Source: Phymatolithon calcareum (taxonomy: Eukaryota; Rhodophyta; Florideophyceae; Hapalidiales). From it: 64,000 bases of DNA. The stretch spans positions 434,001-498,000 of the forward strand of contig OZ345380.1 in the NCBI GenBank assembly GCA_977006965.1, given 5' to 3'. Of this stretch, positions 10,484 through 21,906 are shown one piece after another; within the stretch, counting starts at the first letter, position 1; every line of letters starts with the position of its first letter. A model generated the notes under the pieces. It did not search any database, was not told the DNA's origin, and worked only from the letters and a program-made list of their open reading frames with translations. The translations under genes were made by a program, and so were the position numbers.

Positions 10484-11220
10484 CTACGCTATAGTCATCT
10501 GGCTGCTCAAAACGTTCTTGATTCGTAATTCTCTCCCAACAAGAGCTCCTGTAAGTCTCTTGCACTCAAACTCAATTTCTGTACTCATCTTCGATGACGC
10601 TAGAGTACGTTGTAAGGCGACTAGTTCGACCACCGCGGTAATCCCACAGTACGCACCCAACACTGATTTCCTCCAAAGGGGTGCTCGGTTGAATGTCAAC
10701 CTTAGGCACCTTAAACGTGTTGTTCTTTCTCCTATGTAAAGGATCCCTGGTAGCTTGCCTTCAATAGGAATCTTCATTGACCTGCCTTCTTCTTCCTTTT
10801 CCCATACCTTAATTGTTTCTTCTCTCCTCGTCTTCTTCGTGACAGATCCCTCCTGGGCTTTCTGAAGGGCTTGTCGCAAGTCTTCATACATCTTGAGATA
10901 TTCAATATCCTTCATTGCTTCCTTTACGTCCTCATCTCTTCCAACGTACTCTTCTGTTTCTTCAAGGCGCTTTTTGTGCCTTACCAGGCTTAATGCAAAC
11001 CTTTCTGCTTGATGACGTCTCCTCATCTTTGGTGGTCCCAGTCGGCACAGAACTCGCATTCGGTCCCGGCGGTGTTCGGCATACTTTCCGAAAACATTTT
11101 TGTAGAACAAGCCCTCTGCCGACTTGATTGCCGAGAGCAATCGATTTGTCATTGGAGTAACGTGTAACGCATACTCCCATTTCGGGATAATTAGCGACTT
11201 AAAGATCCTGATGCATGTCT
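10484..11220 (-). pseudogene. Diverged LINE ORF2 C-terminal fragment
   Basis: The ORF of 222 codons (11152 down to 10484) can be read back to about 11,220 through LIIPKWEYALHVTPMTN, the same block as RWEYAMHLTP in the other LINE copies. FYKNVFGKYAEHRRDRMRVL and CRLGPPKMRRR follow. The C-terminal half has diverged strongly from the A-tailed family, so this is a different subfamily. No RT motif remains. Confidence 0.65.
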
Positions 11221-11590
11221 CCGGTTAATACAGCCCTGCTGTCCATCTGCGAAAGGTGCATGTGAATACACTGCCACATGCTTAACATGACCTTGCAAAT
11301 GGACAGAAGGCTGGTGTCCATGTATTAGTAGAGAATTCTGATTACAGAAAGCTTATGCCGTCCCCATTTTGCGCCAAAAGTTATTCCATCCACGGGCATG
11401 CTCCTCTCGCTTGGTCTTTCTCTGAGCGGCCCAGATGGGTGGTGAGGAGTCTCAGTGATCATTTTTGACTTCTGATCGGTTGCTGCACCGGGTTTCCCGA
11501 GCAGCAGCTTCGTCCATGTTCACTTTCCATCCCTGCCATATAGATGCTATTCTAACTTTCTAAAAACGAAAGATAAATAAATTTCCACGA
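11221..11590. other. No recognisable gene
   Basis: Single-copy sequence left of the segmental duplication boundary. No clear feature. Confidence 0.5.
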
Positions 11591-12038
11591 AAATGGGGTG
11601 CACTACTCAAGTTGCTGGATAAAATAACGAACGTAGGGTTTTTCATGTAGGCTGTATGGACGAATGGGGGCATAGGCAGACTGTGCTAGGGACTTTGACT
11701 TTCTAGTTGCTCGCGCCAACGTTCCTTCCGTTGAGAGGGGCGCCTCGTTTTTATCTCTTGTAAATTGAACGGTAGTGAAAGTGGCAGTACGTGGCTAGCA
11801 TCGTTGTCGCAAGAATCGTAAGTTTCTTTTTCATCAACCCCGCGAACAGTCCTACGGCTGGTGATTAGGGTTATGCGCGAGCTAACACGTATCATATCAA
11901 AATTCGGTTTTATTTTCCGTTTGAGTAGGGTTATTGTACTATCAGCATGACGAAGCGAAGGTTCTCCTCAGTTTCGGCACCCTTCGACACCAATGTTCCG
12001 GGTTCAATTCAAGCCAAAAAATATACCATTTGAAGCGA

Positions 12039-12332
12039 CTATCCCCACATTCCTTCTTTGCTTTCTTTTATTGAAGAAAACGCGAACTGAAGTTTGCGCC
12101 TGGGGATGTTTCCAAACAGCCCCTCATTGTTCACGAATTTGAGCACTTCGAGCGGTTTCTCAGAGCAAAATTCCTCTACCGTTTTGGTGCCAACTCTACC
12201 AATAGTCTGGTGTCTTGATACAGTCCACCCACTACAGTGTAGGAGGAGATGCTTAACGGTATCCTTGGTTCCCACTGAGCACGCCTTGCATATAGGGTCG
12301 CAATCAATCGAACCATCTTGAAAACCTTCCAC
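12039..12332 (-). pseudogene. LINE C-terminal fragment with zinc-binding cluster
   Basis: About 97 codons with CKACSVGTKDTVKHLLLHCSG, i.e. C-x2-C...H-x4-C, typical of the C-terminal zinc ribbon of LINE ORF2 proteins. GRVGTKTVEEF and KFVNNEGLFGN follow. A similar fragment lies at 61,115-61,345 (CPYGVKETVEHMILHCSG). It is duplicated at about 33,663-33,955, where a 1-base deletion breaks it. Confidence 0.65.
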
Positions 12333-13268
12333 CAGTGAGCAACATTCTGCGGCAAGCTGATTAAGGGTAGTTTCAGCGCGCCAGCTGTCGTCCTTAAAAA
12401 TCTAAAATATGCTACGTGTGCGACATTTTACGTAGTGGCTGTGCCAATTCAACGGTGTTTGGAATTATGCCTCTCATATAACACTCGTGGCGCGATCAGG
12501 TCGGGGTCCAATGCACAGTGCAGAAGACTGCATCGAAACTACAGTGTATCCAAGAAAAAACCCTGTAGAAAGTCTAGATCGGCCCTCCCGCTTCAAATGG
12601 TACGCTTTTCGGATTGAATTAAGTCCTAAACAATGGTGCCGAAGGGCACCGAAAACTGGGGAGAACCTTCGCTTCGGCATGCTGAGTGCGCAAGTACCGA
12701 CTCGAACGTAAAGCAAAACCGAATTTTGTTATGACACGTGTTTGCTCGCACATAACCATCAGCCGTAGGACCGTCTTGAAGACCAGAAATAAATTCTGAG
12801 GCGAACTGTCGGAAGCCAATCTCCGGCTAGGAGTAAGAACCCTTGTTGGATCTGGCTCGGACATGTTGGCTTCTAACCTCTACCTTTACTCATGAGGGGC
12901 TAGCTAGTCTACTTATGGTTTTCTGTTGGCCCTGCGTGCCAGGAGACACACACAGGCACACACAGTGCGGCATGCAGACGGCATGCGCCAGTCACTAGTC
13001 TCGTGCCTGGCTTGCCTGGTGAGGGTGCAGTAGGGTGCAGGCATGCGAGGTACACGTGGAGTAGTCCACCACGTGTGTGAGTGGCGAAGCTATCAGGACA
13101 CATCATGTGTGATCCTCCGCATGGACGATCGCCTCGCGAGACGGTGACCACGTCTCAGATCCCCCTGTGCAGCTACTCGCTGACGGTGTTGAGTTTGAAA
13201 CCAATAATGGAAAAGGAATACAGAAAAGATGTTGCAGAACAAGGGCAAAATGAAATGGAAAACAAAAC
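12333..13268. other. Non-coding; includes a segment missing from copy 2
   Basis: No convincing gene. Bases about 12,861-13,095 (rich in CACACA and GCATGC motifs) are absent from copy 2 at about 34,480. GGACA lies at both edges in copy 1 and once in copy 2, as expected for a microhomology deletion. Confidence 0.6.
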
Positions 13269-13462
13269 GAAGAAGAAGAAGAAAACTATAAGTTTATTTA
13301 AAAGTTACAAACGCTCCCTGCTGACGTTTGGGGCATTTTTTGTCTGCCAAGAAACATGGCTTGATTCTGTCCGGTGAAGAGTTTCTATGGTTGCTGTTCC
13401 CCGGTTCGGTGGTTTACAAAACCCTCTTCTGTTCCCGTGAGGGGCCTCTAGGGGGAAAATTA
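13269..13462 (-). mobile_element. TTC-tailed LINE 3' end, copy 4
   Basis: On the minus strand it reads CTAATTTTCCCCC ... GCCCCAAACGTCAGCAG ... AACTTTTAAATAAAC ... (TTC)n, i.e. the 3' UTR of the TTC-tailed family. The GAAGAAGAAG run marks its tail on the plus strand. Target duplications were not found. It predates the segmental duplication, since it is present at 34,649-34,843. Confidence 0.8.
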
Positions 13463-14224
13463 GTCCACTTGCATCTCTAAAGAGTCAAGCCAGCCTCGAA
13501 ATTAATCTTTGCCGAACTGCCCGACCTAAGCATTCGAAAATCGCATGGAATATAGACACATTAGGCACTCGAAAAGCTGTTAGCCTCACATGGTTGAATC
13601 ACAGAAGACAATACAGTATTGCTGCAGACAGTCGGTGCGCCCATAAAACGATCAGAGCTTACGACTCAAAGAAGTAGAATACAAGACAAAATGGACCAGA
13701 AATCTACGTTCCTGTCATCGACGCGCATCATCTTTCAAATTGAGTATTTGAAGGCCGTAGGGCGAAAATGCAATGGCATTGAGATTGATTGAGTGGTTAC
13801 AGTTTTATCCTGACATGAATTTTCTTCTGTTTTCTGGATAGTCTTGCGACAATCCAGGACATATATGTTGCCTCGAGAGGTCAGAACATTTCAAGGTTCC
13901 TTGACCTTCAATTCTTGTAGAGGCGTTATTTCGTAATAGCTGGACTGTGTTTCTCATGTCCGTGCTGTTCTTTCTGTCCTACGTCAGAGAGAGTCACAGG
14001 TAAATCGATAAAGCTCAAACGACTTTGCACAAGAGACCAAGAATGTTAAACTCACTGTTCCCAGTTTATTTCTCTCTTTCTTTAACACAGAAGGCGTTAA
14101 TTTAATACCAGAACTTCCCCGTTTCTTTACTGGCCACTCGTTTGCAGGCACGGAATGGACAAGAGAGGTCCAATGTATACGGGGAATCCGCACTCGTGAT
14201 TATGAACTCTTCTCGGGGTGAATG
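13463..14224. other. No recognisable gene
   Basis: Non-coding sequence duplicated at 34.8-35.6 kb. No clear feature. Confidence 0.5.
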
Positions 14225-14739
14225 CAGGGCTGTAAACAATATGATTGCCAGATATTGCACTTCATAGCGCAATAAGCAATACAGTCATTTCAGTAATCCC
14301 GTTTGCAGTACAGATTGCAATCACGAAGACGCTTGGAATCTCGACTGCAATCCAAGACTTTACCAATCATACTACTGTACAAACAAAATATGAGATCATT
14401 GATCCTTACAACAGGGATGCCGCTTGTGAACTTTTCATTGCTGTACACTCATCGCGGCAGTACCGATGGGTACTGATACTGTACTAGAGCGATCAACGAG
14501 CCTTGCAAGAGAAATGCCGCTTTCCGTTGCTATGGCCCATGAAAGAGCCTCCAAAGCTAGGAAATAAATGCACCGTACCGAAAGAAGCTGAACGTGCTCG
14601 TCGCCGTCAGGCACAATGCCGTCATGGTTGCAACGCACACGCACTGCAATCCATCTTTCAATCTCTGAGGTCACCTCAATCAAGAGTTCCGATTGCAGAT
14701 TGCCATACTGTTAGACCAATCATATTGTTTACAGCCCAG
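14225..14739. mobile_element. hAT-like MITE, copy 1
   Basis: The ends are near-perfect inverted repeats: CAGGGCTGTAAACAATATG on the left and its complement, ending CAGCCCAG, on the right. Flanks GGTGAATG and GATGAATG suggest a degenerate 8-bp target duplication. Many TTGC/GCAA motifs lie near the ends. No coding capacity. A second copy lies at 35,598-36,108. Confidence 0.75.
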
Positions 14740-15244
14740 ATGAATGAGGATTTGTCCAAGTTGGATTAAATGCTTATGTTGCCCAGATGTTGTTGTGAAG
14801 ATATCGAGCGAAGTGTGCTTGAGTTCCACTTTTATGAATACGTTTGGCAAGGCGTGAATTAAAAATAGAGTTGTTTCCATAGTTAAGAACGCATAGCAGT
14901 AGAGGAGCTACAGACGTCTGCTGGCGCATAGGGCAAATGAACAAATCCGTATAGTGATTAGCTTGGTTCTGGTAGCGTACAGGACAGCATGAATAATGTC
15001 AACCTTGTAGAGCTTTACTTTGTTTAACGGAAGGTACTAATAATCGTACACTATGTGCCCACATGGCGGATGAACATGATCTGCGAATTAGCCTGGTCAG
15101 CTGACCAAACATGCGATACACGAAGCCTGCCGTTGCAACGGGCAGGTGCATCGTCGCCAACATGGCCCAATGACACCAAACTAATCTTCATTGGTAATGT
15201 AGGGTGTGACGTGCACTTGATTGGCTCCTGGAATAGTTACTCAT

Positions 15245-15290
15245 TCAATTGCACTCGAGTTCATCCATGGATGAACTCGAGTGCAATTGA
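15245..15290. repeat. 46-bp perfect palindrome
   Basis: Each arm is TCAATTGCACTCGAGTTCATC plus CA around the centre CATG, with no unpaired base. Copy 2 (about 36,613-36,640) keeps only the left arm. Confidence 0.92.
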
Positions 15291-15302
15291 TGCATCAAAA
15301 AT

Positions 15303-15354
15303 TTTAATTGTTATTATGATTTCAGAATTTAATACTGAAATCATAACGATTAAA
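15303..15354. repeat. Imperfect hairpin
   Basis: TTTAATTGTT..ATGATTTCAG faces CTGAAATCAT..AACGATTAAA across a short AT-rich loop. Conserved in copy 2. Confidence 0.75.
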
Positions 15355-16431
15355 TTGCGCGATCTCTCGTAAAAGCAATGGTACTGCGATTCATTTCATA
15401 CATGTTCTTTCTTTTTTTCTTTTACTGCGGGATTTCTCGAAGCTGATGGATCCTTACGGCTCTAGTAGACCTTAACAGATATTAGTGGTACTTGATGTCA
15501 CAACAGCTGTCCAAGCTACACAAGGTGCAGACCATGGTCCAGCTTAACATCCATATCGCTACGCAGCCAATCTTCATTCTCCGTCCTTCAAAGGGATGCC
15601 CGGGTTGGAAACTATTTAGGCCGTTCATACATGTTACTAGTACGATTGAGCTTCAGCGTCGATTCCGCGGTATACTACGGCCTTGCCCTTCGCCATTGAG
15701 CAGGTGCGTGATTCTCAAAAGTAATACAATATTCCTGATTCTGCTATGCTAGTTACTTCAACTGTGTTGCGGTCCTTATACAAGTGTTGGTCTGAAGAAA
15801 TTCGATGCTCGTGCCCGCACCTACTATTCGAGTGTCTCGGCAGGGGAACGATATGTTCTGTGTACCACCTCCACACATCGGGAAGGTTGCTCTTCGGCCC
15901 GTAGTTTCATGAATAGTTTCTGAGGTCTGCTTCCCAAAGCGGTAGAGTTACGAGCTGCCCGGTATCGTCGTCCTACTCACCGTCCCGATGCATACTGTTC
16001 TCGTTTAGTTACTGTCGTATCTCATCTCGTCGATGAAGGCAGCGTATGATTTTTCACCGACACTGAGCCCACGTTGTATACCGCCAACTCAGATTATATC
16101 TTCCGCGCACTTCAGTACTGTAGCCACGGCGCGACATGACTACAGCTTCTGCATCGCTATACACCGTTTCGATGCTTCTTACACTTGCAGGCATAGATGC
16201 TCTTCATAATCTGAACCTCTCGTTCTCCCATTTGCCCCTTGCAACACTTCCCACCGGCGTCCATAATTCGTTACTATTACTCCCAGCGCACTTCATCGTG
16301 AAGGTTTCTTCGTATTCTCCCTTTCCTGTGACTGCTTTTAAGCGCTCACCACATCTTCGTCTTCACTCCTTTCCTTACCAACGAGCGCAACTCGACACTC
16401 TTGCAATTCTGCATTGTCGAACACCTCAACT

Positions 16432-17885
16432 ATGGCCGCGACACCAGATTCATCTTCAATTGACGATGTGAATGCTAAGGATCTGGCAATCATGCTCGAC
16501 AACTCTGATGAATTGCCCGTCATAGCAGTGCTCGGCACTGGACTGTACGGCCGCGCCCTTGCGGCACGCCTTCGTGCATCTCGCCACTTCCAGGTACGCG
16601 TTGGCTCACGCACGCCCTCCGGTACCACTGTTCCTCCAGTGGAGGCTGTTGCCGATGCATGCATAGTCTTCCTCGCTGTCCCAGCTCACGCACACGAGGC
16701 AGTGCTAAATTCTATCGGCTCCCATCTTGCTCAAGGTACCATTCTTGTTGATGTCAGCAATCATCCTCTCTCCATCCCTCCGCGCGGCGCCGGCTCTCTC
16801 GCCGCTCGTGTGCAGTCTCTCGCACCTCCCGGCGTTATAGTCGCTAAGGCGTTCAACACGCTCTCCTCTTACCACATCGAACCACAGGGCGCTGTCAAGA
16901 CATTTCCAGTCGTGCATATTGCTTGCGATTCCAAGGTAGCTGTCAACAAACTATCCGCTGCCGTCGCAAAGATGGGACTGACTCCCGTGAACTATGGTGG
17001 TCTGAATACTGCTGCTGAGCTTGAACATAACCCACATCGCCTCTTCCCGACATGGCGCTCATCGCTCTGGCTCGGTCTCATCGTGTTTGTCTGGTGGGTG
17101 GGTTATGCCACATTGGCCAGTTTCGTCATAAAGAGTCGAGGCCGCGAACCCGGCACAACGAGAACCACTGAATGGAAGAAATGGCCGATGCGTGTGTTCA
17201 TGTCGTCTACTGCTGAAGCGTCCATGACTTTATTCGCTCTCACTTTTCTTCCAGGTCCGATCGCCGGTCTTATGCAGCTTGTGCGTGGAAGCGCTTCAAA
17301 GCCGTTTGGCCGATACTTTGGGCATTGGCTCGGGATGCGTAAAGAATTGGGTGTTGTGGCCTTCTTCTACGCTAGTATGCACGCGTGCGCAGGTGCAGTT
17401 TCAAAATCTCATTTTGACGATGGGTGGAAGGGAAATGCGTATTTCGTAGTCGGAATCATTTCGTATGCTCTGTTCACGCTTCTCGCTATCAGCTCGTCGC
17501 GATCTGTTTCGGATAATATGAGCTGGGCCGAGTTCCGACTTGTGTTTTCTTGGGTTGGGACGGCGGCCCTCATCGCCGGAGTTTTACATCAGGGACTGTA
17601 CGTTGGTGCTTTTTTATATAGTTCTCTTTCTGTCCTACCCTACCGTGCAATTTTGTCTAACATTTTTTGATTTCGTTTTTATGTAGATGGGGGTGGATCA
17701 TCCACAAACATCGACCTACCCCGGCGTCCTGGCCTGGATTTGGAGCGATCATGCCTGGATATTGGCTTGGAATTATCCTTCCTCTCGTTGCTATTGCACT
17801 AAGGGCAATCACGTGGAGTCCCTGTGCCGTGTACCCTCTTCGAAAGCTCCGCAATGAGATAGCTGTGGAGACCAAGTCTATTTGA
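16432..17885 (+). CDS. STEAP-like transmembrane metalloreductase, copy 1 (two exons)
   Basis: Join of 16432..17597 and 17687..17885, 454 residues. Seen: an N-terminal Rossmann domain with GTGLYG (35-40) and VGSRTP (57-62), as in the F420H2:NADP oxidoreductase-like domain of STEAP proteins. Then about six membrane helices (from about 212), with candidate haem histidines H317 (ASMHACAG) and H386 (GVLHQG) and the C-terminal block WGWIIHKHRPTP...PGYWLGIILPL. STEAP proteins pass electrons from NADPH via flavin and haem to Fe3+ or Cu2+ outside the membrane, so iron uptake is the likely role. ATG 16,432 is chosen because upstream in-frame sequence has no ATG. A retained intron would replace the second half of the ferric-reductase domain with a short tail. 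The paralogue is at 55,450. Confidence 0.85.
17598..17686 (+). other. Intron of the STEAP-like gene, copy 1
   Basis: 89 bases, GTACGT...TTTTTATGTAG. Splicing joins CT|A (Leu389) and continues into WGWIIHKHRP, restoring the family's C-terminus. The same sites are kept in copy 2 (56,616-56,699). Confidence 0.85.
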
Positions 17886-19025
17886 AAATTTTTACATCCT
17901 TCCCGTTTGTTTTGTACGTAAATGGAAGAATTCATCGGCGTTATAGAGTGCCCATTCGAAAACGTGCCAGATATCATCCTTTATAGTAGAACATCTCAAG
18001 ATATTTATCTTTCATTACCACATTTATTACTTTTTGGCGTGGTGCAATAAAAACGTCATTTATAATTTGTTCTTTGTGGCTCTGAAGCCGTGTCGTTTTT
18101 GATCCTGAAGCCAGCCGGGTTTAAGCGACTGGAGTTAGAACCATGGTTCGGAACGGTCGGTAAAATTTAGCAGAAAGACAAAGCGAGTCTTGCAATGTAA
18201 GTATCTCTCGTGCGGTAGGCACGTTGCACTTTCGTTTCTAAGACTGGTCCACCTTTTCTGTTTCTTGATCAATCGCCCCAATGAGAGTGGAGAACAAAAA
18301 TACTCTAAACGTAGGAAGAACACCGACCATTGGAGACAATGGTCTCGAGTCCAGCCGCCCTAAAAGCGAGAGCCAAACAGCCTTGCTGTATAATCACGGC
18401 AAGTCACTAATTCTCCTAAATCTCCTTCAGACGCGAGACAAAACTACTCGGCCACCAAGTTCCGGTTGATACTTGCTTCTGGATCGCACTCCCGCGACTA
18501 TTTATAGTCGCACTAACACCCTCCAACAGTTCAAGCGTTCTGAAGGAGACGTCTCGAGCAAATAAAGGGGATAGTTTTCTGACTGTAAAAAAGTTATTAG
18601 AATTGGATTGGGATCAGATAGCGGGACGGACGATTGAGCATCCAGCTTCTCTATGACGTTAGGCGCCACTAAACAACTGGTTGTTTTCGAAAGAAAAGCT
18701 CATTTTGCACTTCAGTGCTTTTTATCGCCACCAGATGGGTCGTGATATTGAATAATAATCTAGACTACGTGACACATATGAAATTTGGCGGGGAATGAGC
18801 ACGGCACCTCCCCGATTTTGATTTGGGTGGAAAAGAAAGGAGATGGAGGAAGTGGACGATGCGGGGCGACACGTAATACTGTACGTGAATTGCCGGGAGT
18901 AGGGTAAACTTTACATTAGTAGAGCATCATGCTTTACTAATGATGAGCATGCTGTACGAAATAATGTTCGTGTCATAATGATTGCATTTCGATACTAGAG
19001 AAGCATCCGTACAGTACTGGCTGGA
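17886..19025. other. Downstream of the STEAP-like gene; no clear gene
   Basis: Non-coding, duplicated at 56.9-58.0 kb. It contains a stem-loop at 18,914-18,942 (CATTAGTA...TACTAATG, inner AGCAT/ATGCT). AATAAA near 18,046 may serve the STEAP-like transcript. Confidence 0.5.
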
Positions 19026-19261
19026 GGACACTCATAGAACGCATGCAGAACGAAGAAGGCTTGTATTGATTCGCAGAAGGCATGGCAAATAGCGGTGGAG
19101 TCCCCATAGAGGACTGAGATAGGATTACCTTAAATCCTGAGCTTTCCCGTCCGCCATTCTGGTGGGCGTTTAGTGAGCTGCACAAAGGTAGGTAGCATCA
19201 GAGGAAGCCTTGCCCATATCTTCGGAAGTCTGTGGGGCTTTTAAATAAACTGGAATAAAAA
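19026..19261 (+). mobile_element. 5'-truncated A-tailed LINE with target duplication
   Basis: It is flanked by AGTA[C/T]TGGCTGGA (19,013-19,025 and 19,262-19,274). It starts inside the last codons of LINE ORF2 (LIERMQNEEGLY, stop 19,067-19,069) and continues with the 3' UTR hairpin at 19,205-19,240 and a TTTAAATAAACTGGAATAAAA tail. It was present before the segmental duplication, since its 5' part is at 58,011-58,154. Confidence 0.9.
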
Positions 19262-19274
19262 AGTATTGGCTGGA

Positions 19275-20139
19275 ACAACGCAGACGCTTTCGTGACACCC
19301 ATGCGAGGCTACGCTGTGCGGATCAAACAGCCGACCAACGAGCACGGCGCCGGTAGTGGAGAAGACCTGTAACAGCGAGCAGAACTCGGTATCAAGAGAA
19401 GGCCTAAAACACTGAGCAAAATCTCGGTTTCAAAATAAAAGGTTTTGCCGCCACAGCAAATCGTCTATAGTGACGATATCAACACCCTTGCTCAATCGGG
19501 TGCTACATGAGTACCACTCTGCGTGCCATGCGCGGCTACGATAGGTTGACGGTGTCGGAGTGCGGACGACGATATCGCCGGCGTGCAGATCCGCTTACTA
19601 ATGGGCGCTAACGCGTAAGCCGAAAGAAGAGCTCGATCTTGTACAGGACAAGACAGACTTGGTTTCGAACAAAGAATGCAGCTTAGAACAGGGACAGTAG
19701 CATATGATAGGGACTTGGAAACGGACGGGACCTGCAAATGCAAAACTCTAAACGTCTTGCAGAGTTCCAGTCAGTTGTCGGACTGTGAACTGGTTCTCCA
19801 CTGGCTCGCCACATTTTACGTCATTCCATTCTTGACGAACCAGAATTGCATGACGTAAAATGATGATGATCCTCCTCCTCAAAATCGGCGCTGTCAAACT
19901 CCTAAAGTATAGGCCCGCTAAACGATCTATCATACTCTATGCAACTCAGTCTATACAGAATACTGGTGTGCTCAAGTCGGTCTCGAGTCGAAGCATCTGG
20001 AGATCCACGTGTACTCATCGAACCGAAAACAAACATCACCAAAAGTGCGGCAGACGGATCAGCTGTCTAACGAGCTCGGTGCACGGATCACTGAGCAGCT
20101 GAATGTCACAGAATAACCCACAAAGACGCTTCGCTACCA
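19275..20139. other. No recognisable gene
   Basis: Duplicated at 59.88-60.63 kb. Short ORFs without motifs. Confidence 0.5.
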
Positions 20140-20330
20140 GGGGTTTCCATGGAGAACTATACAGGAGTTCCGTAGTGAGATAGGATTATCTGAGATCCTA
20201 AGTTTCTCGTCCGCCTTTCTGACAGAGCGATTTCCTGATCTACTCAAAGGCAGCTAGCAACTGAGGGGAGCCTTGTCCATATCTTCGAAAGTCTGTAAGG
20301 CCCTCCAAGAAACTTGCACTTAATCTAAAA
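20140..20330 (+). mobile_element. Old A-tailed LINE 3' UTR remnant
   Basis: Diverged but alignable with 19,094-19,261: GAGATAGGATTA, TCCGCC and GGGAGCCTTGTCCATATCTTCG. Also present in copy 2 (about 60,630-60,821). No ORF left. Confidence 0.65.
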
Positions 20331-20802
20331 GGCTTTCCAATGCAATCCTTCATTTGAGATCTCCTCTTTTTCATTCGGATTTGATTATCCATCTTTTTTA
20401 CCAACTTTATTGGAGTTAAGACGGATAGCACGCCAGTGAAATTTGTGAAGCCCGCTCTTATGTTTGCTCTTGCCGTCCTCTTCACATTCCTGTCAAGGTC
20501 TCTGTGTGCTTGCCAGTCACCACAGAAGACCTTCTTGCCTCGAATTCATGAGCATCCAGGGGTCGTGCGCAATCCATTGCTATTGCAATTAATTGCAATT
20601 CATAGCAATTCGACCCAAATTGGGTTCTGATGAAGAATTGCAATTCGAATTGCTGGTCGGTAGGTTGTACGAAAGTGTATAGTTCAGCATGAGCAGAGTT
20701 GAAGGAAATAACGATCACTTCAAATGTATCATGCGTAGTACGTGGTAATTGGTTGTCGGTAGCATCTAATTTTATTATATAACTCGGGCCAGTATAAGCG
20801 TT

Positions 20803-20882
20803 CACCGGGGGAGCACTGCACCATTTTGGCCCAAATCAACTAAATAACTATCGGGCCAAAATGTTGACGTGCTCCCCTAGTG
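20803..20882. mobile_element. 80-bp foldback element nested in the hAT element
   Basis: GGGGAGCAC...CATTTTGGCCC faces GGGCCAAAATG...GTGCTCCCC across a 20-base loop. No coding capacity. Confidence 0.75.
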
Positions 20883-20938
20883 TTAGGTACGTAAAGTTCT
20901 ACGTACTGTATACAGTTACAACGTTCCTGAATTCAACC

Positions 20939-21308
20939 AGGGGAATGTTAAGGGGGGGAGAAACGCAGACCCTGTGTCATACTGCTTTTCCAAGATTATC
21001 ATATATCGAGCCCGTTTGAAAAAGAAACATTCGGGCGAAGATCGCATCATAGAAATACCAGAGAAATAAAAGGAAATCATGGGAACATTAGGAGTTCCTA
21101 ATGTAGCGGCAGCTCTCGTTGCTCGACTCGTTTCTTGGTAAGAAATAACTAGAATTAAGGTTGGCATCAAAGCTTTGGCGACAATTTTTGATACAGCGTT
21201 ATCCTCATAAATCGCTATGCACAACGCGCGCCTCGTTTTTATTAGAATGTATGTTACTAAGTGATATTACACCGGGTCTGCGTTTCTCCCCCCCTTAACA
21301 TTCCCCTG
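20939..21308. mobile_element. 370-bp hAT-like MITE nested in the hAT element
   Basis: It has long terminal inverted repeats (AGGGGAATGTTAAGGGGGG and onward to CGCAGACCC, matched at the right end) and a perfect 8-bp duplication ATTCAACC (20,931-20,938 and 21,309-21,316). No transposase. Confidence 0.88.
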
Positions 21309-21388
21309 ATTCAACCATCCATGTGCTCGTTCTATTGTAATGGTCTGCGCAGACCACTACAACAGAACGATCACATGGATGGTTGAAT
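21309..21388. repeat. 80-bp imperfect palindrome adjoining the nested MITE
   Basis: The arms start ATTCAACCATCCATGTG and end with its complement, centre GGTCTGCGCAGACC. The first 8 bases are the MITE's target duplication. Confidence 0.88.
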
Positions 21389-21906
21389 TCATTCATCCGT
21401 TCAAGTATAACGGTATGAGTGTCTAGAGTGCCGTTTCTGAAAAGACAGATAGAAGAGTCAATATAAAAAGTGAAGTCGTACATTTATCCAAAGCACACTA
21501 CCAGACCCAGTCGACAACACCTAAACAAATTTCGCTCTTCCAATCATGGTACTACCTGTTCCGAAACCGAAGCCGAAACAAGTTGTACAGCAGCTAATGC
21601 AACTCCTTCGCGAACAGCCTCGAGATTTCCATTCACGTCAATCAACCGCTCTTATTGGGATGATCAAACTGTGAAGGAAGCTATGTCTAGCGTTGTCAAC
21701 CAGCGTGTTGAACAGGCTATCGCAGAAGACGAAAGTTTCGTACACCTAGGAGAAGAGGCATGAATAAACAATTAACTTGACTATTGCGGGAAGTATTCAA
21801 ATTGCAATCCAAATTGCTGACTAACCGTAGTGAGCAATTGAATTGTTTAATTGCGCGACAAACAGCAATGTCGAGCAATGGAATTAGCACTACCCCTGTG
21901 AGCATC

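Larger units (their letters stand above)
14740..16431. other. Upstream region of the STEAP-like gene; no clear gene
   Basis: ORFs of up to 105 codons show no recognised motif. It contains the palindromes at 15,245-15,290 and 15,303-15,354. The last 350 bases (after TATACCGCCAACTCAG, about 16,077) are probably promoter and 5' UTR of the gene at 16,432. In copy 2 the gypsy element sits exactly at that TATAC. Confidence 0.5.
20557..21898. mobile_element. Non-autonomous hAT-type element present only in copy 1
   Basis: The ends are CAGGGGTCGTGC and GCACTACCCCTG, flanked by a perfect 8-bp duplication TGAGCATC (20,549-20,556 and 21,899-21,906). 8-bp duplications and CAGGG ends define the hAT superfamily. 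Copy 2 has the unoccupied site, with a single TGAGCATC at 61,040-61,047. Subterminal ATTGC/GCAAT motifs are dense. There is no transposase. It is 1342 bases including nested elements. Confidence 0.92.
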
